From NCBI GenBank assembly GCA_017539025.1, contig JAFYHT010000071.1:248001-312000 (forward strand): a stretch of 64,000 nt of DNA. The letters are read 5' to 3'. The notes under the pieces were generated by a model, which saw nothing but the letters and a program-made list of their open reading frames with translations, was not told where the DNA came from and did not search any database. The first letter of the stretch is position 1, and every line of letters begins with the position of its first letter. This DNA is from Erysipelotrichaceae bacterium (lineage in GTDB: Bacteria; Bacillota_I; Bacilli_A; Erysipelotrichales; Erysipelotrichaceae). The position numbers were made by a program, and so were the translations under genes. Below are positions 17,104 to 28,189 of this stretch, piece after piece.

Positions 17104-18075
17104 ATGAAAACAAGGAAGCTAAGAGATATCGAAGTATCTGAGATCGGAATGGGATGTATGGCTTTTTCTCATGGCTATGGCAAGATCCCTGAAGAATCTT
17201 ACAGCATTGAGGCAATACGTAACGCTTATGAATACGGATGTACTTTCTTTGATACAGCAGAGGTATATTCACCGGGATTATCCGGCATCGGTCATAACGA
17301 ACTGATCGTCGGCAAGGCCTTGAAAGATGTAAGAAACGATGTTGTCATTGCGACAAAGCTGTTTATCGATTCCTATGAAGTCAGATCAGCAGGATCCGTT
17401 TATGAGGCCGTAAAGGATCATCTGTCTGCCTCAATGGAAAGACTGCAGACAGATCATATCGATCTTTATTATCTGCACAGGACAAGTGGTGGCGTAAGGA
17501 TCGAAGAGATCGCTAAAGCGATGGGACAGCTGATCGATGAAGGATATATCACGGGATGGGGTCTTTCACAAGTCGATGTCGACACGATCGACAGAGCGCA
17601 GAAGATCACACCGCTATCCGCCATACAGAACATCTATTCCATGGTGGAAAGAGATGTGGAGAAAAGAGTTCTTCCGTATTGCCTGGAACACAACATCGGA
17701 CTGGTACCTTTCTCACCGATCGCGTCAGGTTTGTTATCAGGAAAGATCACGACAAAGACACAGTTTGAAAGCTATGATGATGTCAGAAACTGGGTTCCGC
17801 AATTAAGTAAAAGAAACATTGAAGGCAATCAGCCGATCATCGATCTTCTTCAAAAGTATGCGGAATTGAAAAATGCGACTCCGGCACAGATCTCGCTGGC
17901 ATGGATGTTACATAAGTATCCCAACGTCGTACCGATCCCGGGTTCCAAAAACAAGGAAAGGATCATTGAAAACCTCAGTGCATCGCAAGTTGAACTCAGT
18001 GATGAAGAATTCAAAGATCTGGATGATACATTGAATTCCTTAAAAGTATATGGTCACAGAGGTTTCACAAGATGA
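17104..18075 (+). CDS. Aldo/keto reductase
   Basis: A 323-residue TIM-barrel oxidoreductase. The catalytic tetrad can be placed: Asp and Tyr in FFDTAEVYSP, Lys in VVIATKLF and His in IDLYYLHRTSGG. NADPH-binding residues near the C-terminus (VPIPGSKNKERIIENL) are typical. GGAGG precedes the ATG, and the stop overlaps the next start (ATGA). The closest type by sequence pattern is the AKR13/YghZ-like group. Confidence 0.94.
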   Translation: MKTRKLRDIEVSEIGMGCMAFSHGYGKIPEESYSIEAIRNAYEYGCTFFDTAEVYSPGLSGIGHNELIVGKALKDVRNDVVIATKLFIDSYEVRSAGSVYEAVKDHLSASMERLQTDHIDLYYLHRTSGGVRIEEIAKAMGQLIDEGYITGWGLSQVDVDTIDRAQKITPLSAIQNIYSMVERDVEKRVLPYCLEHNIGLVPFSPIASGLLSGKITTKTQFESYDDVRNWVPQLSKRNIEGNQPIIDLLQKYAELKNATPAQISLAWMLHKYPNVVPIPGSKNKERIIENLSASQVELSDEEFKDLDDTLNSLKVYGHRGFTR

Positions 18076-18452
18076 GGGAGGACACTTTTAAAAGAGATCT
18101 TTCTGATGAAGAAATGAAGATCTATCATCTTTTCAGAAAGATGCAGGATGCAATGATCGATAAAGACATGAATCTCTTAAGACAACTCATCTCAGATAAC
18201 GCGAAGTTTGTTCATATGAGCGGCGCAGTTCAGAGTAAAGAAGAATACCTGAAAGATATCGAAACAGGAAGACTCGATTACAGAAAGACTGTACTGAAGG
18301 ATGTAGATGTCGAGATCAGTGAAGACAAAGCTGTGATCACATGTACAGCTTATCTGACCGCCAGAGCCTATGGCGCATCCGGTACATTCCCGATGAATGT
18401 TTCTTCTACATATCAGAAGAATGATGATATATGGACCTTCATCGGTCATTGA
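18072..18452 (+). CDS. NTF2-like / DUF4440 small protein
   Basis: A 126-residue protein of the nuclear transport factor 2-like (SnoaL/DUF4440) fold: an N-terminal helix pair (FRKMQDAMIDKDMNLLRQLI), then DNAKFVHMSGAVQSKEEYL, followed by beta strands. Members bind small hydrophobic ligands or act as isomerases. It overlaps the aldo/keto reductase by four bases and ends the LysR-flanked operon, before a strong terminator. Confidence 0.8.
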   Translation: MREDTFKRDLSDEEMKIYHLFRKMQDAMIDKDMNLLRQLISDNAKFVHMSGAVQSKEEYLKDIETGRLDYRKTVLKDVDVEISEDKAVITCTAYLTARAYGASGTFPMNVSSTYQKNDDIWTFIGH

Positions 18453-18482
18453 TATCTTTCAATCTATATCAACAGAATAAAA

Positions 18483-18510
18483 AACAGCACCGATCTTTCG
18501 GTGCTGTTAT
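18483..18510. terminator. Bidirectional terminator
   Basis: AACAGCACCGA and TCGGTGCTGTT form an 11-bp perfect stem with a TCTT loop, preceded by a run of A and followed by T/A. It separates the convergent NTF2-like gene and pepO. Confidence 0.8.
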
Positions 18511-18518
18511 CGTATCGT

Positions 18519-20429
18519 TTACCAGATGATGATACGTTTGTCAGGAGCTGTGTACATCCTGTCGCTTTCCGTTACATCGAAAGCCTCATACCATTCCTTG
18601 AAATTTCTTGGCTGGTAGTTGGCTCTGATCTCGTTTGGCGCATGTACATCATATACCAGTGCCATCTGTCTGTATTCAGGAGATGTCTTCATGCACCAGA
18701 TCCTGCCCCAGTTTCTGAAGTATTCCTGGTAGTTGGCATCGTCTTTCTTCTCCATGATGTGAAGCGTGACAGCCATGCCGCCGTTGTCGGCGATGTTTTC
18801 GGAAACGATGAGTTCGCCATTGAGCTTTCCTTCATAGAATTCAATGCCATCATAAGCTTCGATCATGGCTTTTGTCCTCTCTTTGAAGTTCTCATAGTCT
18901 TTTTCTGTCCACCACTTGTTGAGATTACCTTTCTCATCGAATTGTGCGCCATTGTTGTCAAAGGCGTGGCTGATCTCGTGAGCGATGACTGCACCGATAC
19001 CGCCGAGATTTTCCGATACGCTCTGTTTCAGGCTGTAGAACGGCGCCTGCAGGATGCCGGAAGGGAATGTGATGTCGTTGGAGAACGGGTTGTAGCATGC
19101 GTTGACCATATGACCCGGCATCAGCCATTCGTTTGGATCTACTGGTTTTGGAAGCTTCTTCAGATTATAAAGGAGTTTTTCCTTAGAAAGATCGCACATG
19201 ATATCCAGTAAGGTCTTTTCTTCATCGACCTTGAGTAAAGAATAATATGGATCGGCCTTGTCAGGATATCCCATCTTGATAGTGATGGTATTGAGTTTCT
19301 TGATCGCCTTGTCTCTGGTAGAACGTTCCAGGATCTCGTTGCGGTCGACTCTTTCCTTATAGGCTTCAATGATCTGTTTCACCATGGAGACGACATCGGC
19401 TTTTGCTTCTTCACCGAAGTACTTGCGACCGTAATAGATGCCGATTGGTTCTGAGAATAATGCGCTGGCAGCTTCATATGCCTGTTTCTCAAGGACAGGG
19501 TCTTTGGCGATACCATATAAAGCACGGGTAAAGGTCGTACCTAAAGTGTGGATCTCTTCGGAAAGAGACGCAGATGCTTTGATCAGCAGATTGACATATG
19601 CCCAGTGCAGATACTGTGTAAAGCTTCCTTCATTGAAATATGTAGAGAATTCCTTAATTGACTTCGGATCTCTGATGATGAGTTTTTCCGGAACATCATC
19701 ACCATAAAGGCCACTGAGGAACCGATTCAGATCGAACGGTTTAACGAAATCCTCAACTTCTGTAACAGGCATCGGATTGTAGTCATTGACATAGTCTGCC
19801 CATTCCAGATTACTCTTGGATACCTTTGAGATATTTCTGTCAAATTCGAGGGTATCTCTGACATATTCTTTCTTTTCGTCATCGTTTAGATCTGCCAGAT
19901 CAAGAAGCTTTGAGATCATGTCTTCATAGACTTTAAGAAGAGCCTTTCCTGCTTCGTTATCTTCAGCGTAGTAAGAAGTATCCGGCAGGATCATTGAAGG
20001 GCCCCAGAAGCAGAAAGAATTGACTTCCGTGTTCTTCATATCCGGCTGCACATCCAGATTAAATGGCATCGGCATTCCACATTCCAGCAACAACGATAAC
20101 GCCTTTTCATTGAACTCTTCAAGAGAAGAGATCTCTTTGACTTTGTTCAGATATTTCAAGGCAGGAGTGATGCCGGCTTCGTTTCTTTCGGATGCATCAA
20201 GGATCTTGCGGTATAGTTTGACAGCCTCCTTGACTTCCGGAAGGTCTTGCGGAATTTCAAGTTCACCCTTATTGAAAGCCGCAAAATCAGTCATCATGAT
20301 CTTTTCCACATCTTCTTCCAGCTGGGCAAAGCCACCGGCCATCGGCTTATCGTCAGGGATGACGAGATTGTCCAGTGTTTCACCATTCACATTGAAGAAC
20401 AGATCGTCCTGTATTCTTGGTTTTTCCAT
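18519..20429 (-). CDS. pepO: M13 family zinc endopeptidase
   Basis: A 636-residue neprilysin-like oligopeptidase without a signal peptide, so cytoplasmic as in lactic acid bacteria. Zinc ligands are visible: HEISH at residues 484-488 and Glu544 in SENIADNGG; His596 in VHAPNEIRAN is the conserved transition-state histidine. It ends in Ile-Ile-Trp where most members have a Cys-x-x-Trp motif. AAGGAG precedes the ATG. It degrades peptides up to about 30 residues; no peptide transporter lies next to it. Confidence 0.95.
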   Translation of the reverse strand: MEKPRIQDDLFFNVNGETLDNLVIPDDKPMAGGFAQLEEDVEKIMMTDFAAFNKGELEIPQDLPEVKEAVKLYRKILDASERNEAGITPALKYLNKVKEISSLEEFNEKALSLLLECGMPMPFNLDVQPDMKNTEVNSFCFWGPSMILPDTSYYAEDNEAGKALLKVYEDMISKLLDLADLNDDEKKEYVRDTLEFDRNISKVSKSNLEWADYVNDYNPMPVTEVEDFVKPFDLNRFLSGLYGDDVPEKLIIRDPKSIKEFSTYFNEGSFTQYLHWAYVNLLIKASASLSEEIHTLGTTFTRALYGIAKDPVLEKQAYEAASALFSEPIGIYYGRKYFGEEAKADVVSMVKQIIEAYKERVDRNEILERSTRDKAIKKLNTITIKMGYPDKADPYYSLLKVDEEKTLLDIMCDLSKEKLLYNLKKLPKPVDPNEWLMPGHMVNACYNPFSNDITFPSGILQAPFYSLKQSVSENLGGIGAVIAHEISHAFDNNGAQFDEKGNLNKWWTEKDYENFKERTKAMIEAYDGIEFYEGKLNGELIVSENIADNGGMAVTLHIMEKKDDANYQEYFRNWGRIWCMKTSPEYRQMALVYDVHAPNEIRANYQPRNFKEWYEAFDVTESDRMYTAPDKRIIIW

Positions 20430-20511
20430 TGTATGTCTCCTTTGATTACTGTTTTTAATTATATCGCAAGAGGAATATTAAAACATCCAAACAATCTGTA
20501 TAATGAATCTA

Positions 20512-21195
20512 ATGAAAAAAACCGTGTCACAGGCATTAAAAGATTCGCTTGTCATCTTGCCGGGATATGTCGTTCTTGGTACCGGTTTTGGTGTGCTGAT
20601 GAATTCAAAAGGATATGGGATGATACATTCTCTTTTGATGAGTGTATTCATCTATGCCGGATCAATGCAATATGCGGGAGCGGATCTTTTAAGCTCAGGC
20701 GCATCGATCATCACAGCGATCCTGATGACGTTGATGGTCAATATCAGACATCTGTTTTATGGTGTCGGGATGCTGGAGAAATACAAGGAGATCAGAAGAC
20801 ATAAGGCCTATGATATCTTTGCGTTAACTGATGAAACGTTCTCGATCGTCTGTTCCAAGGATCTTACAGATCTGGATAAAGATGAATATTATTTCTTTCT
20901 GTCTTTCTTCAATCAGCTCTGGTGGATCACGGGTACTCTGATCGGTGCGATCGCAGGAAATGTCCTTCCTTTTGATTTCACAGGGATCGATTTCTCCATG
21001 ACCGCATTATTCATCGTCATCGTCTTAAGTCAATGGGAAAGCAATACAGATCATCTTCCGGTCATCCTGACTTTCATCATTTCTTCTATTAGTCTTGTTT
21101 TGTTTGGAAGAGATGACTTCCTGCTTCCATCGATGATCGGTATTGTGATCATGTTGTCAGTATTGAGAAAGATCAGAGGTGATGAACATGCATAG
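20512..21195 (+). CDS. azlC: AzlC family branched-chain amino acid exporter subunit
   Basis: A 227-residue membrane protein, the large subunit of AzlCD-type exporters. VLGTGFGVLMNSKGYG, SVFIYAGSMQYAGADLL and MVNIRHLFYGVGM match the AzlC pattern. An ATG at 20503 lies within a TATAAT box (20499-20504), so the ATG at 20512 is the more likely start. No ribosome site is present, which suggests a leaderless mRNA. Its end overlaps azlD. Confidence 0.9.
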   Translation: MKKTVSQALKDSLVILPGYVVLGTGFGVLMNSKGYGMIHSLLMSVFIYAGSMQYAGADLLSSGASIITAILMTLMVNIRHLFYGVGMLEKYKEIRRHKAYDIFALTDETFSIVCSKDLTDLDKDEYYFFLSFFNQLWWITGTLIGAIAGNVLPFDFTGIDFSMTALFIVIVLSQWESNTDHLPVILTFIISSISLVLFGRDDFLLPSMIGIVIMLSVLRKIRGDEHA

Positions 21196-21496
21196 CTATC
21201 TTCTGATCCTTGTCATGTCGCTTGTCACGGCATTCATCCGTTTTGCGCCGTTTGTGATCTTCAAAAAGAAAACACCGGCATTCATCACATATCTGGGAAA
21301 AACGCTTCCGTCCTGCGCAATGGCGATGCTGGTGGTGTACTGCTTTAAAGATATAAGTCTTGAGATCGGCAGTATGATCCCGCAAGTGGTCTCAGCGCTT
21401 CTGGTGATCCTTATATATAAATGGAAACACAATACGGCATTATCGATCGTGGTCTCAACGATCGTCTATATGATCCTGATACAGAAGGTCTTCTAA
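21188..21496 (+). CDS. azlD: AzlD family small subunit
   Basis: A 102-residue membrane protein with three or four hydrophobic segments and the AzlD motif TAFIRFAPFVIF, then LGKTLPSCAMAMLVVYC. AGAGGTG places the start at the ATG at 21188 (in-frame GTG 21179 and ATG 21182 are too close to that site). The overlap with azlC by eight bases is the usual arrangement; together they export branched-chain amino acids. Confidence 0.88.
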   Translation: MHSYLLILVMSLVTAFIRFAPFVIFKKKTPAFITYLGKTLPSCAMAMLVVYCFKDISLEIGSMIPQVVSALLVILIYKWKHNTALSIVVSTIVYMILIQKVF

Positions 21497-21523
21497 GGAA
21501 GATCTTTTTTGGACATTAAAAAA

Positions 21524-21544
21524 CTCCAACAATCTGTTGGAGAA
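21524..21544. terminator. Weak hairpin after azlD
   Basis: CTCCAACA and TGTTGGAG form an 8-bp stem with a very short loop, without a following T-run. It may be a weak terminator or mRNA end protector. Confidence 0.35.
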
Positions 21545-21605
21545 ATATATAGAAGGAGTATCAGTAAATATGATCGATCAAAACACGCATTCAGCAGGTC
21601 TGATC

Positions 21606-22436
21606 TTATTTGGTCTCGCAGCTGATGACGACACCTCTTCGTTCCATGTAGTAGCTGCATAAGCCTCTGGTAGGAACGATACGAATATCGGCGTCTGGAT
21701 ATTCAGAAAGTACGAGTGCTTTCAGGTTGTTTGCGGCACTTTCGTTTTCCGTGTGGGTGATGATGGCCTTACCACCGACATATCCCGCTTCCTTCATGTT
21801 TCTTAAGAGGACCTGAAGGCTTTTCTTTTCTCCTCTTGCCTTATCTGTAACGGCGATCGTACCTTCTGGTGTAGCAGTACCGATGACTGAGATGTTGAAG
21901 ACATTGAGGGCTGCTGCAACGGTCTTGTTGACACGGCCGTTTTGCGCAAGGTTGTGGATAGAGAAGAAAGAGAAGAAGAGCCTGCTGTTTCTGACGTAGG
22001 CACGGATCCGTTCATCTACGCAATCAAAACCAAGATCTTCTTTCAGTAATGAAGAAAGCTTGTATAAGACAAGGACTTCTTCTGCACCGGTCGATAAAGA
22101 ATCGATGACAGAGATCTTCACATTCGGGTTTTCTTCCTTGTACATTTCTGCTGCGCTTAATGCACTGTTGTAGGAACCTGACAAGGCAGATGTGACTGTC
22201 AGAACAAAGATCTCGTTGGAACCTCTGAAGGCTTCCAGCCAGGCATCGATGCTTGGGCACGACGTATAGGATCTGTCTTTGTATTTTTCCAGATAGTCTA
22301 ACATTTCACTGACATTCAGACTTTCATCGTCCAGAAAACTTCTTTCATCGGTATAGACCGTGAGCGGTACGGTTTTGAAATCCTCATGATCAAGAGTGAA
22401 GAGATCACAGGATGAATCGGCAACGATCCTGACCAT
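21606..22436 (-). CDS. DegV family fatty-acid-binding protein
   Basis: A 276-residue DegV protein. RIVADSSCDL at the N-terminus, SCPSIDAWLEAF, and the TVTSALSGSYNSA segment are the family marks for the fatty-acid pocket. DegV proteins present fatty acids to the FakA kinase in Bacillota. An AAAGGAGG site precedes the start. No fakA is in the window. The product of the divergent TetR-type gene may control it. Confidence 0.93.
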   Translation of the reverse strand: MVRIVADSSCDLFTLDHEDFKTVPLTVYTDERSFLDDESLNVSEMLDYLEKYKDRSYTSCPSIDAWLEAFRGSNEIFVLTVTSALSGSYNSALSAAEMYKEENPNVKISVIDSLSTGAEEVLVLYKLSSLLKEDLGFDCVDERIRAYVRNSRLFFSFFSIHNLAQNGRVNKTVAAALNVFNISVIGTATPEGTIAVTDKARGEKKSLQVLLRNMKEAGYVGGKAIITHTENESAANNLKALVLSEYPDADIRIVPTRGLCSYYMERRGVVISCETK

Positions 22437-22505
22437 AACGAAAACCTCCTTTAACAGTACAATTGTACTGACATGAACAGGCGTGTTAAAATGAACAAAA
22501 AGATA

Positions 22506-22546
22506 GATTCTGTCACACTTGAGACAAATGTATCGATTCTGTCACA
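22506..22546. promoter_or_regulatory. Direct repeat upstream of the TetR-type gene
   Basis: GATTCTGTCACA occurs twice, at 22506-22517 and 22535-22546, between degV and the divergent regulator gene. A 29-base period places both on a similar helical face. TGTCACACTTGAGACA, partly symmetric, overlaps the first copy. This may be an operator of the regulator. Confidence 0.45.
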
Positions 22547-22549
22547 GAT

Positions 22550-23095
22550 ATGAAGATCAATAGAGAACTCAACAGCAGGACCATCCCAACACGTCTCGCC
22601 ATCGGTGATGCGATTTTGGATGAGCTCGAAGAAAAGAACTACACGAAGATCAAGGTTTCCGATGTCATCAAAAGAGCCAAGGTCTCCAGGATGTCTTTCT
22701 ATCGCTATTATGAAAATCTCTATGACGCTTTGTGTGATTATCTGGGAATCATCGTCAACGGTTATATGATCGAAGGCGGGGAACAGGATGATCCAACCAT
22801 ATTCATGGAATTAAAGCACATCGAATTCTCATTGAACTACTTTGACAGATATTCCAGATACTTCCTGATTTTAAACAGACACGGCTTATATTCTGTTCTG
22901 ATCGAGGCAGTCAATGAATATGTGGTGAAGAATATCTTCCCGCAGAAGAAACTCCATCTCTATGAGCTTTACGCCTATGCCGGAGCTTTACTGAACTCTT
23001 TCCTGAAGTGGGAAGAGGATGGCAAGAAAGAAAGCGCACACGATGTTGCGCTGATGATCTACAGGCTGTTCAATCATAAAGAAGAAAATATATAA
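22550..23095 (+). CDS. TetR family transcriptional regulator (DhaS-like)
   Basis: A 181-residue regulator. The HTH covers roughly residues 15-60 (ILDELEEKNYTKIKVSDVI, then AKVSRMSFYRYYENLYDAL). The C-terminal ligand domain lacks features I can assign. It is divergent from degV. No Shine-Dalgarno sequence is seen before the ATG at 22550. Confidence 0.88.
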   Translation: MKINRELNSRTIPTRLAIGDAILDELEEKNYTKIKVSDVIKRAKVSRMSFYRYYENLYDALCDYLGIIVNGYMIEGGEQDDPTIFMELKHIEFSLNYFDRYSRYFLILNRHGLYSVLIEAVNEYVVKNIFPQKKLHLYELYAYAGALLNSFLKWEEDGKKESAHDVALMIYRLFNHKEENI

Positions 23096-23102
23096 AAAGA
23101 AC

Positions 23103-24110
23103 CTACGCTGTAGATTCTCTTTCGACAAGACTGCATGAGATGACAGTCTTTTTTTCTGTTTCTTCATTCCGTATGAGTTTCAGGAGTATTTCGGCAGCCG
23201 TCTTTCCCATTTCGGAAGGATATCTTTCGATGGTGGACAAGGAAGGGGAACAGATCCTGGACTGCAGCTGATTATCAAAGCCGAAGACTTTGACATCTTT
23301 TGGGATCGAATAGTTTATTCGTTTTAATGCGGCCATTGCGCCGATCGCCTGATTGTCACTGGTACAGATGATGCCGTCAATCTTTTTTCCCTGATTCAGA
23401 TAGTCCATGATCGCAGTTTCGCTCTGATACAGTGAAGTACCTTTTTTGAGCTGGATGATCGTGTCATTTCCGGCATGAAGACTGCTTTCTTTCATCGCCT
23501 GCAGGTAACCGTCTTTTCGATTGGTGTTGACATAGGTCGCCAGGAAGGAAGAAATGAATATGATGTCTTTACATCCTTTTTCGATCAGTTTCTTTGTCGC
23601 AAGATAGAATCCGTTCTGGATATCGGAAGTAATGACAGGAAGATCCATGTTGTTGATCGGAGTCCTGTCCAGCAGCAGGATCGGAATGTTTCTGGACAGG
23701 AGGTCTGATTCAAGTCTGTTCTGACAGGAGATGACGATGATGCCGTCTACCTGCATGGAGTCAAGCTTTCTGAAGTAGCGTCTTTCTTTGACGGGATCGT
23801 TATCGGTATTGCATATAAAAAGGGAATAGTCTTCAAAGTCGATCTCCTGCTGAATGGAAACAGCGATCGATGAAAAGAAATCGTTGTTGATATTGGGAAT
23901 GATCAGACCGACCGTATGAGACGAAGAAGACTTCAGGCTTTTGGCTGCGTTATTGGAAACGTAGCCATATTCATCAATGACCGCTCTGACCTTCTCTTCA
24001 GTCGCTTTGGAGTATCTTCCTCTCTTGTTTATGACGTGCGAAACGGTTGCCGTAGATACACCGGCGAGCTTTGCGATGTCGATGATCGATATGGTTTTTT
24101 TACTGTTCAT
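23103..24110 (-). CDS. LacI family repressor of the first PTS block
   Basis: A 335-residue LacI/GalR regulator: HTH SIIDIAKLAGVSTATVSHVI (residues about 7-26), hinge with SNNAAKSLKSSSSHTVG, and a sugar-binding domain. It is divergent from the first EIIBC gene, and the 150-base gap contains two LacI-like symmetric sites, so it most likely represses the PTS-DUF-GH1 block and itself. The inducer is probably a phosphorylated or free beta-glucoside (inference). Confidence 0.93.
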   Translation of the reverse strand: MNSKKTISIIDIAKLAGVSTATVSHVINKRGRYSKATEEKVRAVIDEYGYVSNNAAKSLKSSSSHTVGLIIPNINNDFFSSIAVSIQQEIDFEDYSLFICNTDNDPVKERRYFRKLDSMQVDGIIVISCQNRLESDLLSRNIPILLLDRTPINNMDLPVITSDIQNGFYLATKKLIEKGCKDIIFISSFLATYVNTNRKDGYLQAMKESSLHAGNDTIIQLKKGTSLYQSETAIMDYLNQGKKIDGIICTSDNQAIGAMAALKRINYSIPKDVKVFGFDNQLQSRICSPSLSTIERYPSEMGKTAAEILLKLIRNEETEKKTVISCSLVERESTA

Positions 24111-24155
24111 CAGCTGTATTATATAACAGAAATGGTTAAAAGGATGGTTAAATGA

Positions 24156-24239
24156 TTAAACGTTTAACTTTTTATAGAAAACGTATTGAAACAGGTGAAG
24201 AATGGTGATAATTTGTAGATGTGGTTAAACGATAAACCA
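24156..24239. promoter_or_regulatory. Promoter and LacI-type operators upstream of the first EIIBC gene
   Basis: A perfect palindrome TTAAACGTTTAA lies at 24156-24167, and a second near-palindrome TGGTTAAACGATAAACCA at 24222-24239. Between them are TTGAAA (24186) and GATAAT (24207), a plausible promoter with a short 15-base spacer. The second operator would cover the transcription start. Both share the central TTAAACG half-site and have the central CG typical of LacI sites. Confidence 0.65.
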
Positions 24240-24260
24240 AGGGGTTTAGGAGGAAAAAAC

Positions 24261-25628
24261 ATGGATTACAAGAAAACCGCAAGTGAAATCGTAGAGCTGA
24301 TCGGTGGCAAAGAGAACATCGCTTCCCTGACTCACTGCATCACCCGTGTTCGTTTTAAATTGAAAGATGATGCCAAGGCAGATGCCGACAAGGTCAAGGC
24401 AGTCGATGGTGTCATCAATGTCATCAGACAGGGCGGTCAGTTCCAGGTCGTCATCGGCAACGAAGTCGAAGATGTCTTCAATGCTGTACAGGACGTTACC
24501 GGAATCGTCGGTTCTTCGATCGATGTCATAGAAAAAGATGACCTCAAGGTCAAAGGCAAGTTCATGGATCAGGTCATCGATCTGGTCACCAATATCTTTA
24601 CACCTATCCTGCCGGCTCTGATCGGTGCAGGTATGATCCGTTCCTTACTGATGATCCTGACCAAGTTCGCTGGTCTGCCGACTGACAGTGGTGTATATCT
24701 GGTCATCAACGAGATCTACAATGCGATCTTCTCTTATCTGCCTGTCTATCTGGCTTATGCGGCTGCAGTCAAGTGGAGATGCAATCCGTACATCGCCGTT
24801 GCGGTTGCACTGACGATGTGCTCTCCGACCATCCAGTCTGCTGTTCTGGGTGAAAACGGTCTGAAGTTCCTGGGCATCCCGATGTCCATGCAGAGACAGG
24901 GTTACGGTTCTTCCGTTATTCCTATCATCGTTACGATCTGGTTCATGTCACTGGTTGAAAAGTATGTGACAAAGATCGTTCCGAAGTATGCGAGATATGT
25001 CTTAGTTCCATTGCTGACACTGATCATCACGGTTCCTGTCATGTTCCTGGTCATCGGTCCTATCACTGCTACTTTACAGGGTCTGATGGGTTCTGCTTAT
25101 ACCGCTTTATACAACCTCAATCCGACGGTCTGCGGCGTCATCCTCGGTGCTGCATGGCAGGTACTGGTCGTCTTCGGTCTCCACTGGGGTATCGTTCCTC
25201 TTGGAACTCTCAACCTTGCACAATATGGCCGTAACACGATCAACGCCGTTACCGGACCTTCCAACTGGACACAGGCCGGTGCTGCATTAGGTGTTGCTTT
25301 GAGGACAAAGAATCAGCGTCTGAAGGAAACTGCTTTATCTGCAGGTATCACAGGTGTCTTCGCGATCACTGAGCCTTCTATCTATGGTGTCAACCTTCCG
25401 TTGAAGAAGCCGTTCTACATCGCTGTTGCAGTTGCTGCGATCGCTGGTGGTATTGCCGGATTCGGTAACGCTGCTGCTCTGGCAGGCGGTCCTGTCGGCA
25501 TCCTGTCCTTCCCGTTATTCATGGGTGAAGGCTTCGGATACTTCATCGTCGCAATGCTGGTAGCTTTATTCGGTACAGCTGCTCTGGTATATCTCTTCGG
25601 TTACGATAAGAAATTCGACCAGGAATAA
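24261..25628 (+). CDS. PTS beta-glucoside-type EIIBC component (first copy)
   Basis: A 455-residue sugar permease-phosphotransferase. Start ATG at 24261 after GGAGG. Residues 1-80 are the EIIB domain with the phosphorylated Cys26 in LTHCITRVRF; the rest is an EIIC membrane domain (GAGMIRSLLMIL, ITEPSIYGVNLPLKKPF). There is no IIA domain, so it must use a IIA encoded elsewhere. With the downstream GH1 enzyme it would import a beta-glucoside as its 6-phosphate. A strong terminator follows. Confidence 0.93.
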   Translation: MDYKKTASEIVELIGGKENIASLTHCITRVRFKLKDDAKADADKVKAVDGVINVIRQGGQFQVVIGNEVEDVFNAVQDVTGIVGSSIDVIEKDDLKVKGKFMDQVIDLVTNIFTPILPALIGAGMIRSLLMILTKFAGLPTDSGVYLVINEIYNAIFSYLPVYLAYAAAVKWRCNPYIAVAVALTMCSPTIQSAVLGENGLKFLGIPMSMQRQGYGSSVIPIIVTIWFMSLVEKYVTKIVPKYARYVLVPLLTLIITVPVMFLVIGPITATLQGLMGSAYTALYNLNPTVCGVILGAAWQVLVVFGLHWGIVPLGTLNLAQYGRNTINAVTGPSNWTQAGAALGVALRTKNQRLKETALSAGITGVFAITEPSIYGVNLPLKKPFYIAVAVAAIAGGIAGFGNAAALAGGPVGILSFPLFMGEGFGYFIVAMLVALFGTAALVYLFGYDKKFDQE

Positions 25629-25641
25629 TCAATCAAGCGAT

Positions 25642-25678
25642 AAAGCCGGCAGACTTCATTCCCTGCCGGCTTTCTTTC
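25642..25678 (+). terminator. Terminator after the first EIIBC gene
   Basis: AAAGCCGGCAG and CTGCCGGCTTT form an 11-bp perfect stem followed by a T-rich stretch. It lies between the permease and its downstream enzymes, so part of the transcription probably stops here and lowers their expression. Confidence 0.8.
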
Positions 25679-25705
25679 TATCTATAATATATAAGGAGAA
25701 GTGCT

Positions 25706-28083
<2,378 letters not shown>

Positions 28084-28092
28084 ACAAGAGTT

Positions 28093-28131
28093 AAAGATCC
28101 TTCCAGCATTATCGCAGGAAGGATCTTTTTT
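28093..28131 (+). terminator. Terminator after the first GH1 gene
   Basis: AAAGATCCTTCC and GGAAGGATCTTT form a 12-bp stem with a 13-base loop, followed by TTTTT. Confidence 0.85.
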
Positions 28132-28189
28132 CATGTAAAATAGAAATATACATTATTGATTTTTCATTCATATATGGAAAGGGGAAAAT

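Noticed and set aside
20503..20511. ATG at 20503 as the azlC start
   Set aside because: It lies within the TATAAT box, so a transcript from that promoter would not contain it.
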